Below, in pieces: positions 29,582-38,370 of a DNA stretch of 41,347 nucleotides. The translations under genes and the position numbers were made by a program. A model generated the notes under the pieces. That model was not told where the DNA came from. It saw nothing but the letters and a program-made list of their open reading frames with translations, and did not search any database. Within the stretch, counting starts at the first letter, position 1. Every line of letters begins with the position of its first letter. This DNA comes from Candidatus Berkelbacteria bacterium (GTDB lineage: Bacteria > Patescibacteriota > UBA1384 > XYA2-FULL-43-10 > 1-14-0-10-43-13): contig JAPLVL010000020.1 of NCBI GenBank assembly GCA_026397135.1, positions 17,679 to 59,025 on the forward strand. The letters are read 5' to 3'.

Positions 29582-29609
29582 GAATCGATATTACCCAATA
29601 CTCCACATC

Positions 29610-29638
29610 TTGACAAAGTGACCTTGATTTGATATATT
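29610..29638 (+). promoter_or_regulatory. Promoter of the HelD-like gene
   Basis: TTGACA, 17-bp spacer, TATATT. The transcription start falls within the palindrome at 29635-29650. Confidence 0.8.
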
Positions 29639-29650
29639 GTGTACACAATA
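29635..29650 (+). promoter_or_regulatory. Candidate operator, perfect 16-bp palindrome
   Basis: TATTGTGTACACAATA overlaps the -10 box and the expected transcription start of the HelD-like gene, a classic position for a repressor site. Confidence 0.6.
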
Positions 29651-29654
29651 GTTA

Positions 29655-29723
29655 ATGCAAATTAACTTTCATACAAATTTCAAGTCCCGGCCACAGTACT
29701 ACTAGTCTACGGGCTTATTTTTT
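29655..29723 (+). promoter_or_regulatory. Leader with terminator (possible attenuator) before the HelD-like gene
   Basis: The leader contains AAGTCCCG...CGGGCTT followed by ATTTTTT (29682-29723), an intrinsic terminator located between promoter and gene. A 16-codon ORF (29655-29705, MQINFHTNFKSRPQYY) ends inside the terminator loop; it has no Shine-Dalgarno site. A hairpin AGTTAAT-GCAA-ATTAACT lies at its start. Either attenuation of the gene or a separate small RNA is possible. Confidence 0.5.
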
Positions 29724-29756
29724 CTGTGTATATGAAATTAAATACAAAGGAAGGAA

Positions 29757-31574
29757 ATGGACAAAGACAAGATCTTGAGAGAGTCAAGGCAGCACGTTGT
29801 CTCGACTTGTCGGGTATTAGAGGAAAAACAGCAAGAGACCAAAACCAAGCTGGAGAATTACAAAAGCAAGTTCAAAAGGAGCTCAGAGGAAGACAAGATT
29901 GTCGAGAGTAGCGTTATTAAATTTGAGATGAAGAAGGTCGATGAGCTGGAATATCTCAAAGGCTCTCCCTACTTCGTACGCTGCGAGGTAAAGCTTGAAG
30001 ATGAGCCGAAAGTTTCAAGCCTCTACTTCGGCAAATTCGGTTCTGATACTGAATCAATCTACTCCTGGGTTGTACCAGCAGCCGTGATACGATTTGACGC
30101 GCCAGGTGAAGTCCTCTATGAATGCCCAGATGGCTCGATTGCCCACGGCATGCTATTGCGCAAAGATCAATTTATGATCACCGATGGCGAAATTAAATTT
30201 CTCTCAAGCGAAAACCTCGACGAAAAGAGAGAACTCATTTATCAAGAATATTTTTCCTCTCGCAAATCCGGATTTGTCCTGCCGGAAATCGTAGCAGAAA
30301 TGGAGAAGAGCCAGGATGCCGTCATCCGTGCTCACCACATCGGACCATTTCTAATCTCTGGTCCGGCTGGCAGCGGCAAAACCACACTGGCACTCCATCG
30401 CGTCGCTTATTTGCTTCAGTCTCCCGACCTATCTGAGACATACACAAGCGACAAAATTATCGTCTTCGTTCAGGATACTGGCACGAAGGCTTACTTCTCC
30501 GAACTATTACCTCAGCTTGGCATTGATGATGTTACCATCACTACTTTTTCCGATTGGGCAATGCAAATTTTGGGTATCGATCTGAACTTCACCGAACATT
30601 TTGGCAGTACCGAGGAAATTCATGATCTCTACGAATCGGCCAAGATCAGTGCCTTGCGCCAAAACAGAAATCACTCCTTCAAAAATCAGAATGTCTTCGC
30701 ATACCTTGGTGAAATTTACAAAAGCTTTTTTACAACTGACCAGAACCACTTGTTCGACTTGCAGAGAGAAAATAACAATCTAGATCGCATCGATTTGACC
30801 CTGCTTCTACTCGGAAAAATGGCAACTGATCAGAATTTGCAAATTATCAAAGATTATTATATTGAGCAAAAGAATGGTCAGTACAAGAAGAGAACAGGCC
30901 CCGTTCCAGTCAAATATTCACTAGCAATCGTCGACGAATTTCAAAATTATCTGCCAGAACAATTACAGATCTTCAATACTTGCATGGATAGCAAATTGAA
31001 ATCAATTATTTATGTTGGTGACCTAGCACAACAAGTTCGGCTTGGTACGATCCGCCAATTTTCCGACATCAATACTTCTCTACTACCCGAACGCCAAGTC
31101 GTCTTACAAAAAGTTTACCGCAATACAGCAAATATTTTGAAATATATCCAGTCGCTTGGCTACAATGTTTCGATTCCAGACAAGATCGCCTCTGGTTCTG
31201 AAGTTGTTGAAATTGCCAAGATAAATTCAGAAACAGAAATTGACATAATCAAAAATGCTTTGGAAAAAGCCGATTACTCATCTGTCGGAATCTTGGCCAA
31301 AGACGAAAACTACCTGACCAATTTTCAGGCCGATTTTGAAAACAATAAGAAAATTCATCTCCTTTCCTTCAGCGAGGCGCAGGGCGTTGAGTTTGATATT
31401 GTCTTTATGGTCGGAATCAGAAAAGATCAGTTTGAAATAAACCAGGATCTCCCGCCAGAGCTTCGAGGCGAGAAACGCAAAATTAACAGGGATCTTCTCT
31501 ATGTTGCTCTCTCTAGAGCAATCAAAGAACTCTTCGTCTTGGGTCAGGACAAATTGTCAGATATTTTGAAATAA
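29757..31574 (+). CDS. HelD-like SF1 helicase (UvrD-related)
   Basis: 605 aa. A charged N-terminal coiled coil (VLEEKQQETKTKLENYKSKFKR) is followed by a beta-rich insert and the split helicase core: SGPAGSGKTTLALHRVAYLL (Walker A, about 200), DEFQNY (motif II, about 393), GDLAQQ (III), VYRNTANI (IV), FSEAQGVEFDIVFMVG (V, about 540) and LLYVALSRAIKELFV (VI). The coiled N-terminus and LHRVAYLL motif are as in HelD proteins, which remove stalled RNA polymerase from DNA; in some bacteria they confer rifamycin resistance. ATG with AGGAAGG upstream. Its controlled leader suggests inducible expression. HelD versus other UvrD-like ATPase is not settled. Confidence 0.83.
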   Translation: MDKDKILRESRQHVVSTCRVLEEKQQETKTKLENYKSKFKRSSEEDKIVESSVIKFEMKKVDELEYLKGSPYFVRCEVKLEDEPKVSSLYFGKFGSDTESIYSWVVPAAVIRFDAPGEVLYECPDGSIAHGMLLRKDQFMITDGEIKFLSSENLDEKRELIYQEYFSSRKSGFVLPEIVAEMEKSQDAVIRAHHIGPFLISGPAGSGKTTLALHRVAYLLQSPDLSETYTSDKIIVFVQDTGTKAYFSELLPQLGIDDVTITTFSDWAMQILGIDLNFTEHFGSTEEIHDLYESAKISALRQNRNHSFKNQNVFAYLGEIYKSFFTTDQNHLFDLQRENNNLDRIDLTLLLLGKMATDQNLQIIKDYYIEQKNGQYKKRTGPVPVKYSLAIVDEFQNYLPEQLQIFNTCMDSKLKSIIYVGDLAQQVRLGTIRQFSDINTSLLPERQVVLQKVYRNTANILKYIQSLGYNVSIPDKIASGSEVVEIAKINSETEIDIIKNALEKADYSSVGILAKDENYLTNFQADFENNKKIHLLSFSEAQGVEFDIVFMVGIRKDQFEINQDLPPELRGEKRKINRDLLYVALSRAIKELFVLGQDKLSDILK

Positions 31575-31577
31575 TCC

Positions 31578-34079
31578 TTAGTTTTTCAATTCAGCAGTCG
31601 CACTCGGACCCAGCGGTTTCATCACGGCTTGGCCTTGTTGCAGAATATTTTCGATATCCTTTTTGTACAATTCACGATATGCCGAATCATTTACGATTCG
31701 ATCAGGACTCCAGTAAGTTTTGCCCTTGATGAAGAGAAAACCGTCACGATGTGCCATCCAGCCTTCACGAACTTCGCCAGTATTCGAAGGAGAATAATCA
31801 GGTTTCGAATCAGCACTCGGCAGGATCCACTTCCACTCCTTGCTGTGACTCAAATCACGCAAGAAATTTTTGTTGTCGAGATAATCATGCAATCGCTGCA
31901 GTTTATCAGACTGGCCCTTCTCCAACATCGAAACGATGTGGTCCCTGAATCCTTGCATCTCAGGCTGATTATTGTTCTCGAAATTATAATCATGACCAAT
32001 CTCAGAAGCATGCACCGCAACAGGTGTTTCGGGAACATGAGCCGCGTCAGCAGAGGTATGTTCAGCGACATTCCCGTGATCAGTTTGATGTGGAGCTTCA
32101 AGCCAACCCTCGCGAACCATCGTGCCACTATCCTTGTCCGTCTGAACGAAATCTTTGTTCCCTTCGTAGGTATGTGCGTCACCCAAACCTTCACGCTCAA
32201 GTAGTGGGTTAGTGTCACCGACTCTTCCACCACTCTTAGTTTCGTATGTGGTGCCGCCTGGTTTTGGCTCCTCTGGTGTTGCCTTCATCTCTCTTGGCAG
32301 CTCATCTGGACGAGTGTCGTGAGATGAAATAATATGACCCATTTCTTGGTGGTCAGTGACCTGTGGTGTAGAAATATCAGCGTTTGCTTCAGGAGTGACA
32401 CGATCAGCGAAAGGAATTCTCTCAAGCAGTGATTCAGTTGGTGTCAAATGAGTTCCGTCCGGCAAAACCCCCTGCTCAGGACTATCCATTTTGATATCTC
32501 GCGACATATTATCAGCGTATTCAGGTAATGTTGAAGGCGCAGCAGGACTCTGGTCCGGCTCTATCACATGAAGGTCAGTATTGCTAACATCCAGTGGAGT
32601 CGTTGCATTGTCTGAGCTTAAATCCAGCGGACGCTCATTGTCATTTCCCGGAACAAAATCATGTGATTCAGATGTGTCAGTTGGCACAGCTTCGGAAGTA
32701 GTATGGTCCGGCTTCACCGTCACAGGTATCACTCGTGATTCATCTACCGGTTTTGCTGCTGATACTTCGGGATGTTCTGGCTCTTTTGCTACTACATGCT
32801 TTTCTGTGTGGGCGTGTGATGGATTCTCATGATGAGCAGTATGCTCAATATAAGTTCGGCTAGCCGTGTGATGTTCGGTCGGAGCTGCTGGATGATGAGC
32901 ATGGCTAGCTTCAGAAGTTGATGCTATATGTTCAACATGTGAAGGGCTTGGCGAACCTTGTATTTCATTTGTCGGCTCACTGCCCGTAATTCCAGGCACA
33001 ATTTGCCTGCCAGGTTCCGCGACATGACCAGACGAAATATGAGGAGCCTCGGAATGATGGCCCGGTTCGACAACGGTGCTTGAGCCAGTCAGATAGTCAT
33101 GCGCTTCAGCTCTTCCGGCGAAGAGCAGTGCCGAAGCTCCAACAGCCACAGTAGATCCGAAGGCAACCGAACGCTGTTTTTCTCTCTTGGCATCATATTT
33201 GGCCAAAATGTACAGCTCTGCTACTTTGTTTGGTGCAATTTTACCCTGTTCCACTCTCCTCATCAGTTCATCTTGCATCGTTTTGACTAAATCAGAATGT
33301 TCATAGCCTTCTCGTGCATACATCCGTCTCGTGCCGAGGACACCCAGGCCAAGAGCGGCGGCCGCTCCAACTACAGGCATCGTGATTCCCAAACCAAGAG
33401 TAGCTAGAGGAACACACACTTTCAAATATTTCGGCATGCTGGCAAAGGCTTCACGCGCTTTTTCCAGATTTCGGCTAAACCAATTTCCTGCCTCTTTTTC
33501 TGTAATCTTGGCAATCGTTTCTTTGTCCTTGTCTGCCAGGACTTCGCTGATAGCCAAACCTCTGGCAGTCGCGATCTCTGTCAGCCGAACAATGCTGGAG
33601 ACAAGTTCTTTTTCATCAACACCAGCAAGGGCAGATGCATCAATTTTTCCGTCAGAACCTGAGATTTTGTCCAGGACTGATTTTTCGGTCTTCAGTGCAT
33701 ATTGAGCTTCTCCTGCACTTCCTCCACCAATCGCGCCGAGTCCAGTTCGCAACACCTGAGAGGCAACGCCAACGCCAGGAGCGACCGCAGCTACCATCGA
33801 AGCGCCAACACCAGTTACCAATCTTGCCGTATTATTTCTCTTGAACTTGGCAAACCAGCCTCTCCATCCGGTGAGATTTCGCTCGGCTCTGATATTGGCT
33901 ATCTCCATATTCGTATCTAGATATTTTTGACATTCGCTCCGTCTCGTTTCCAGCGCTTCAGCCGAAACTTCCGGACTTTCTAGTTCACCCGTAAAATCTG
34001 GCTCCGCCGATGGAGTCAAAATTTCGCCTGCACTTCCCCCCTCCAAGGACGGATCTGGAGATGTTTCATGTTCTGCCAT
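31578..34079 (-). CDS. Large His-rich membrane-associated protein, 833 aa
   Basis: No family recognised. The acidic N-terminus is followed by three Ala/Gly-rich hydrophobic stretches: about 85-120 (LVTGVGASMVAAVAPGVGV), about 213-240 (VPLATLGLGITMPVVGAAAALGLGV) and about 303-318 (AFGSTVAVGASALLFAG). Between them lie soluble helical regions. From about residue 325 to 700 the sequence is low-complexity, rich in His, Glu, Ser, Pro and Thr (HHPAAPTEHHTAS; HTAHHENPSHAHTEKH), and a folded-looking C-terminal domain follows (MQGFRDHIVSMLEKGQ; WLEAPHQ/GWMAHRDG). ATG with AGGAGG upstream. It follows the DUF5663-like gene by eight bases in one operon. Metal binding by the His tracts is conceivable. Confidence 0.75.
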   Translation of the reverse strand: MAEHETSPDPSLEGGSAGEILTPSAEPDFTGELESPEVSAEALETRRSECQKYLDTNMEIANIRAERNLTGWRGWFAKFKRNNTARLVTGVGASMVAAVAPGVGVASQVLRTGLGAIGGGSAGEAQYALKTEKSVLDKISGSDGKIDASALAGVDEKELVSSIVRLTEIATARGLAISEVLADKDKETIAKITEKEAGNWFSRNLEKAREAFASMPKYLKVCVPLATLGLGITMPVVGAAAALGLGVLGTRRMYAREGYEHSDLVKTMQDELMRRVEQGKIAPNKVAELYILAKYDAKREKQRSVAFGSTVAVGASALLFAGRAEAHDYLTGSSTVVEPGHHSEAPHISSGHVAEPGRQIVPGITGSEPTNEIQGSPSPSHVEHIASTSEASHAHHPAAPTEHHTASRTYIEHTAHHENPSHAHTEKHVVAKEPEHPEVSAAKPVDESRVIPVTVKPDHTTSEAVPTDTSESHDFVPGNDNERPLDLSSDNATTPLDVSNTDLHVIEPDQSPAAPSTLPEYADNMSRDIKMDSPEQGVLPDGTHLTPTESLLERIPFADRVTPEANADISTPQVTDHQEMGHIISSHDTRPDELPREMKATPEEPKPGGTTYETKSGGRVGDTNPLLEREGLGDAHTYEGNKDFVQTDKDSGTMVREGWLEAPHQTDHGNVAEHTSADAAHVPETPVAVHASEIGHDYNFENNNQPEMQGFRDHIVSMLEKGQSDKLQRLHDYLDNKNFLRDLSHSKEWKWILPSADSKPDYSPSNTGEVREGWMAHRDGFLFIKGKTYWSPDRIVNDSAYRELYKKDIENILQQGQAVMKPLGPSATAELKN

Positions 34080-34087
34080 CTGTCCTC

Positions 34088-34390
34088 CTATTTCGAGAAT
34101 TTAATAATCAGTTCTTCGCGCAGTTTTCTTGATTCGTTTTCAAAAATTTCAGGATATTCAGGGAAATTCTTGTCCAGATAGGCTTGCATCTCATCTGCTG
34201 GTTGACCGTCGTTTATGACTGCTTCCAGTTCCTCGCGCTGGCTCTCTGTCGCTTTGTCAGTAATTTCAGCAATCACTCTAGTCTGAATCAAATCAAGCAT
34301 CTGTAGAAACAGAGCTGCCTTTTGTTCGTCCGTCAAATCCTTCATCCCGATCGCACTAAACAATTCTTCGCTCACGCTTTTTTCAGTCAT
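34088..34390 (-). CDS. DUF5663-like protein, 100 aa
   Basis: All-helical acidic protein: FSAIGMKDLTDEQKAALFLQMLDLIQTRVIAEITDKATESQREELEAVI. The pattern resembles DUF5663, a small family I know from Patescibacteria, often next to larger unknown membrane proteins. ATG with GGAGG upstream. First gene of an operon with the 833-aa protein. A TATAAT-like -10 box lies upstream, next to a TGTCAT half-element. Function unknown; family assignment is from memory of the pattern. Confidence 0.7.
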   Translation of the reverse strand: MTEKSVSEELFSAIGMKDLTDEQKAALFLQMLDLIQTRVIAEITDKATESQREELEAVINDGQPADEMQAYLDKNFPEYPEIFENESRKLREELIIKFSK

Positions 34391-34412
34391 ATCTCCTCCA
34401 AAAATTATAGTC

Positions 34413-34438
34413 TGTCATCTCGGATAACTCCGAGATCC
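34413..34438. repeat. TGTCAT-type palindromic half-element
   Basis: TGTCATCTCGGA-TAAC-TCCGAGATCCA: same plan as 807-834 (TGTCAT, hairpin, CCA) but with different stem bases, which keep pairing. Confidence 0.7.
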
Positions 34439-34460
34439 AAACGCTGTTTTATTTAAATTC

Positions 34461-34895
34461 TCAATTTGACTCTTCGGCCATCATCGCAGCCATTATCCCG
34501 TCAGCCAGGAAGAATTCCTCCGCATCCGCTCTCTTGCCAAAGGATGAATATCGTAGCAAAAGCTTTTTGAAATAATTTTCTTCTTCTGGCGAAATAATCA
34601 GAATCTCAATCTTTGCCCTCTTCCTGCTTTCCGATTGCAATTCCTTAAGCTGATCATCTGATAATTCTCGAAAAATACCAGTCGCAAATGCCTCGACGGA
34701 ATAATTGAAATAATTTGCATTGACCCTCTCAAGCAACCGAATCAAACCTTCTTCGTCATTGAAATTAAGCCCGCGATTGGGAGAATAATTCTTCTTGAAT
34801 TGAAATTCCTTCTCCAGCACTAATTCACTTTGATCGTCTTCATATTTGTGAACACGCACAACTGAAGATCCTATTTCGACAATCACTTTCTTCAT
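34461..34895 (-). CDS. Short Ppx/GppA-like (actin-fold) protein
   Basis: 144 aa. VIVEIGSSVVRVHKYE looks like the first phosphate-binding strand-turn of Ppx/GppA exopolyphosphatases, and IEILIISPEEENYFKKLLLRYS corresponds to their VEVISGEEEARL region. Only about the first third of such a protein is present; the second phosphate loop is missing, so catalysis is unlikely. The ATG follows the glycosyltransferase stop directly (TAG-ATG), implying translational coupling. It may be a decayed gene or a genuine small derivative. Confidence 0.6.
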   Translation of the reverse strand: MKKVIVEIGSSVVRVHKYEDDQSELVLEKEFQFKKNYSPNRGLNFNDEEGLIRLLERVNANYFNYSVEAFATGIFRELSDDQLKELQSESRKRAKIEILIISPEEENYFKKLLLRYSSFGKRADAEEFFLADGIMAAMMAEESN

Positions 34896-36023
34896 CTATC
34901 CCACCAATATTAAATAAATTTCTTCAATTTTCTTTACGATATTTTTCCAGCTATATGCCTTGGCCTTGGCCAATCCCCGCCTCTTGAGCGAAGCCGCAAA
35001 AGCAGGATGCTCAATAAGTTCGATCACCGCCTTGGCAATTTCTTCTGGGGCTCCACTGGAAACAAGAATTCCTTCTTGTCGATTTTCAATTATATCAGGA
35101 ATCCCCCCGACATTGGAAGCAACGACAGGAACGCCAGCTGCTAGGGCTTCGAGAGCGGCGATTCCAAATGTTTCGGACTTGGATGACAATACAAACACGT
35201 CCCACTTGCGCAAATATTCGACGACATCAGATTTACGACCGAGAAAAGCGACATTTCGACTAATCTTCAATCTTAAGGCAAGTTCTTTTAATTCCTGTTT
35301 CAGATTGCCCTCACCAACAATTTCAAGTCGAGCCAGAGGATATCGTTTCACAATTGTTGCAAAGGCTGTGATCAGATCAGATTGCGACTTCTCCTTATTC
35401 AGAGAACCGACAGTCCCGATTACCGGCGTCAGATTAGTAGTTTTGATCTTTTTTGTCTTGCTTTGGAATTTCGCCAAATCAATTCCATTTGGCACCACGA
35501 CGACGCGATCTTCGGGAAGCAAACTTGTTTGAACCAGAAATGATTTGACTGAGCTGGAGACAGCCAGCACCAAATTATTTCGTTTGTAGCAAAACGACAT
35601 TAGCTTTTTTTGCACAAAATTATTAAACCAGGATTTCAACCGATAATCATAGTTGTAAATATGCTCGGTGTACAATTTGATTGCCAAATTCGGTGCGGAA
35701 ATAGCCACAAATAAATTTGCCCTCGGACCATGACTGTGGATAATCATCGGACCGAAGGGATCGCCCGATGCCTCAATTTGTTCGAGAATTTTCTTCAGAG
35801 AAAAAATTGAGACGAGATCGAACTTTGACTTCATCGGTATATTAAAAACCTGAAGACCAGAGATTTTCTTGGCCTCCTTCGAGAGATATCCCGATGGACA
35901 AATTAGAGAGATTTCAAATTTTGTGAAGTCAAGATTTTGGAGCAAACCCAAAATATGACTTGACCCGCCTCCAACTGCAGCATCAGCCGTCACTTGCACT
36001 AATTTTATTTTCTTTTGGTGCAT
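34896..36023 (-). CDS. Family 4-type glycosyltransferase (GT-B fold)
   Basis: 375 aa. N-terminal Rossmann half with VGGGSSHILGLLQNL and IIHSHGPRANLFV; C-terminal half with VPNGIDLAKF, IGTVGSLNKEKSQSDLI, LEIVGEGNLKQEL, NVAFLGRKSDVVEYL and the E-x7-E nucleotide-sugar motif SETFGIAALEALAAGVPVVASNVGGIPDII. Transfers a sugar from a nucleotide donor, probably for surface glycans; donor and acceptor unknown. ATG start; a promoter lies at 36031-36059. A PIG-L deacetylase gene is divergent from it, a combination found in glycan or glycolipid pathways. Confidence 0.92.
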   Translation of the reverse strand: MHQKKIKLVQVTADAAVGGGSSHILGLLQNLDFTKFEISLICPSGYLSKEAKKISGLQVFNIPMKSKFDLVSIFSLKKILEQIEASGDPFGPMIIHSHGPRANLFVAISAPNLAIKLYTEHIYNYDYRLKSWFNNFVQKKLMSFCYKRNNLVLAVSSSVKSFLVQTSLLPEDRVVVVPNGIDLAKFQSKTKKIKTTNLTPVIGTVGSLNKEKSQSDLITAFATIVKRYPLARLEIVGEGNLKQELKELALRLKISRNVAFLGRKSDVVEYLRKWDVFVLSSKSETFGIAALEALAAGVPVVASNVGGIPDIIENRQEGILVSSGAPEEIAKAVIELIEHPAFAASLKRRGLAKAKAYSWKNIVKKIEEIYLILVG

Positions 36024-36030
36024 TATTGTT

Positions 36031-36059
36031 ATTTTAGCAAGAAATTAAAACAATGACAA
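36031..36059 (-). promoter_or_regulatory. Promoter of the glycosyltransferase gene
   Basis: On the minus strand TTGTCA, 17-bp spacer, TAAAAT. Confidence 0.65.
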
Positions 36060-36087
36060 AAAATAAAAAAGTTGATAAACTTGTAGT

Positions 36088-36837
36088 ATGAGCAAAATAA
36101 AAAATTCTCTTCTGAGTTTGAATAATCTTCGTAAAGCTTTTGGTAATTCCCTCGTTTTCGAGGCGGTCAAATCAGACTTGAAGTTGGAAATTATTCACAA
36201 GTTCGAAGCCAAAAACATTCTCATCCTCTCCCCTCACCCCGACGATGATGTCTTTGGCTGTGGCGGAACTATCGCACTCGCCAAAGAGTCAGGAGCCAAG
36301 ATCACCACCCTTTATCTGACCAATGGTCACAATTATCAGAGAGTCGAGGAGGCCAAGAAAGCGGCATTCAAGATCGGAGTTGACGATGTCTTCTTCTGGA
36401 AATTTGCAAATGGCAAACTCGAGGCAAATGATGAGACGATCGATATGCTGGACGATATTGTAAGAACTACCAAGCCAGACATCATTTTCACACCCAATTT
36501 TAGTGATCCTCACCACGATCACACAGAGACAACTAGGCTCTTGGCCCAATATCTGGCCGACGACGAAATGGCAAAATTTATAGATTGTTCAGTCTGGCAA
36601 TACGAAATTTGGCAACCAGTATATGCCAACCGTCTTGTCGTCATAGATCAAAAGATTGACTTAAAAAAGGAAGCGATTTTACTCCACAAGTCACAGCTCA
36701 AGGATCGACACTATCTAGAAGCTACTCTCGGACTCAATCAATATCGCGCCGGTATGTACGACGCCGACACATTTGCCGAAGGATTCTTCGCCGCAAACAA
36801 AAAACTATTTTTGAAGCAATCTCAAATATTTATTTGA
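36088..36837 (+). CDS. PIG-L (LmbE-like) family deacetylase
   Basis: 249 aa. NILILSPHPDDDVFGCGGTIAL carries the HPDDD zinc-binding motif (about residue 49), and DPHHDHTET supplies the second His set. The family removes N-acetyl groups from GlcNAc-type substrates, as in GPI, mycothiol and bacillithiol synthesis; the substrate here is unknown. ATG start without clear Shine-Dalgarno. It is divergent from a GT4 glycosyltransferase, so joint work on one sugar conjugate is plausible. A perfect terminator follows. Confidence 0.92.
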   Translation: MSKIKNSLLSLNNLRKAFGNSLVFEAVKSDLKLEIIHKFEAKNILILSPHPDDDVFGCGGTIALAKESGAKITTLYLTNGHNYQRVEEAKKAAFKIGVDDVFFWKFANGKLEANDETIDMLDDIVRTTKPDIIFTPNFSDPHHDHTETTRLLAQYLADDEMAKFIDCSVWQYEIWQPVYANRLVVIDQKIDLKKEAILLHKSQLKDRHYLEATLGLNQYRAGMYDADTFAEGFFAANKKLFLKQSQIFI

Positions 36838-36840
36838 TAC

Positions 36841-36867
36841 AAAACACCACTTTACAGGTGGTGTTTT
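36841..36867. terminator. Intrinsic terminator (bidirectional)
   Basis: AAAACACCAC-TTTACA-GGTGGTGTTTT. It lies between the converging deacetylase and gltX genes. Confidence 0.9.
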
Positions 36868-36887
36868 GGTAGGACTCAATAAATATT

Positions 36888-38291
36888 TTAGTTCAGTTTG
36901 CTAATAGCCTTTTTAACGCGCTTGAGAGACTCATCCTTGCCCAAGGCAACAGCGAGTTCGACGGGCGAGGGCGATTTTTCTGCTCCAGAGAGTGCGACCC
37001 TGACAGGCCAGAAGACATCACCATTTGTCAGTGAGTTTTCGATTACGACATATTCGAGCGCTTTCTGGACATTAAATGTACTCCACTCTTCCTCGGACTC
37101 AAATTTATCTGCAACTGCTCGTAAGGCTAAGAGAGTGCTTTTCTTTTCCGATCGTTTGAAGACGAGCATAGTAGCGGGATAATCAGGTTCCTTTCGCAAT
37201 TCCAAAATATAATCAGCCGCCCCTTTCAAGGTACTAAATCCACCCCGGCCAATCAGATCTAACTCATCGTCGGAAATATCCTTAAGAATATTTTTGATCT
37301 GGCTTCTGACTTCCGACTTCTGATTCCTGACCAACTCAGTAATGTAGTGAGTGTTGATGCTATTCAATTTTTGAATATCGAAGATCGCCGGCGCCTTGTT
37401 TAAATTCTCAATCTTAAATTCTTGTTCCAATTCGGCCAGAGAAAATATTTCTCGATCCGTCTTTGGATTCCAACCCAAAAGAGCGACAAAATTAATCAAT
37501 GCTTCTGGCAAATAACCTTCGCTGCGAAATTGCTCGACAGAAGTTGCGCCATGTCGTTTTGAGAGTTTACTTCTGTCAGGTGCCAAGATCATCGAAAAAT
37601 GACCAAATTGAGGCAATTCCCAGCCAAAAGCCTGATATAGGATGATGTGTTTTGGTGTTGACGATAGCCATTCTTCGGCTCGTAAAACTGAATTGATGCC
37701 CATCTCATGGTCATCGACGACCGATGCCAAATGATAGGTCGGGAAACCATCGGATTTCAATAAAACCTGGTCATCGAGCAAGGACAGATCAAATTCAATG
37801 TCTCCGCGCACAATGTCATGGACGACAATCTTACCGGTCTTGGGCATTTTCAGGCGGACAACGTATTCGCCCTCTTTGACATCATCAATATTTATCCTCG
37901 CTTCACGACAATGACCGGCATATCTTGGAGGTACACCCGCTTTTTCCATCTCTGCCCGATCAGCATCCAGTTTTTCTTTGGAACAAACGCAAATATACGC
38001 CTGCCCCTTTTCTACTAATTCTAGAGCGAACTTTTTGTACATTTCTAATCGTTTTGACTGGAAAACTATCTCGCCTTTATTATCAGGAATTAAGTTTAGC
38101 CAATTCATCGCTTCAATCAAGCGCTGATCTGAACCCTCGACATAGCGAGTACGGTCAGTATCTTCAATCCGCAAGAAAAACTTGCCACCAGTACTACGCG
38201 CTGCCAAATAGGCAAAAAGCGCAGTCCTAGCACTGCCAATATGCAATTCTCCGGTCGGACTCGGAGCAAAACGAGTAATAATTGATTTCAT
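36888..38291 (-). CDS. gltX: Glutamyl-tRNA synthetase (class Ic)
   Basis: 467 aa. FAPSPTGELHIGSARTALF (HIGH motif as HIGS), FFLRIEDTDRTRY, YHLASVVDDHEMGINSVLRAEEWLSSTPKHI and the KMSKS-type SKLSKRHGA (about 238) are all present. It charges tRNA-Glu and, in bacteria without GlnRS, also tRNA-Gln; whether it is discriminating cannot be told here. Residues about 320-331 (RNQKSEVRSQ) derive from an in-frame CAGAAGTCGGAAGTCAGAAG word repeat. The end of the C-terminal anticodon-binding domain is present (VELAVALGKDESLKRVKKAI). ATG start. Confidence 0.96.
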   Translation of the reverse strand: MKSIITRFAPSPTGELHIGSARTALFAYLAARSTGGKFFLRIEDTDRTRYVEGSDQRLIEAMNWLNLIPDNKGEIVFQSKRLEMYKKFALELVEKGQAYICVCSKEKLDADRAEMEKAGVPPRYAGHCREARINIDDVKEGEYVVRLKMPKTGKIVVHDIVRGDIEFDLSLLDDQVLLKSDGFPTYHLASVVDDHEMGINSVLRAEEWLSSTPKHIILYQAFGWELPQFGHFSMILAPDRSKLSKRHGATSVEQFRSEGYLPEALINFVALLGWNPKTDREIFSLAELEQEFKIENLNKAPAIFDIQKLNSINTHYITELVRNQKSEVRSQIKNILKDISDDELDLIGRGGFSTLKGAADYILELRKEPDYPATMLVFKRSEKKSTLLALRAVADKFESEEEWSTFNVQKALEYVVIENSLTNGDVFWPVRVALSGAEKSPSPVELAVALGKDESLKRVKKAISKLN

Positions 38292-38335
38292 AAATTAAAA
38301 CTAACACAAATAGATGAGAAAATAAATATTAAATT

Positions 38336-38363
38336 CGCCCTCACTCCGTTTGGAGTGAGGGCG
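38336..38363 (-). terminator. Hairpin, probable terminator
   Basis: CGCCCTCACTCC-AAAC-GGAGTGAGGGCG, a perfect 12-bp stem, followed on the minus strand by AATTTAATATTT, a weak T-tract. Confidence 0.7.
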
Positions 38364-38370
38364 ATACGAT

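Noticed and set aside
29726-29911. 61-aa plus-strand ORF before the HelD-like gene
   Set aside because: It overlaps the start of the HelD-like gene in another frame and has the weaker ribosome binding site.
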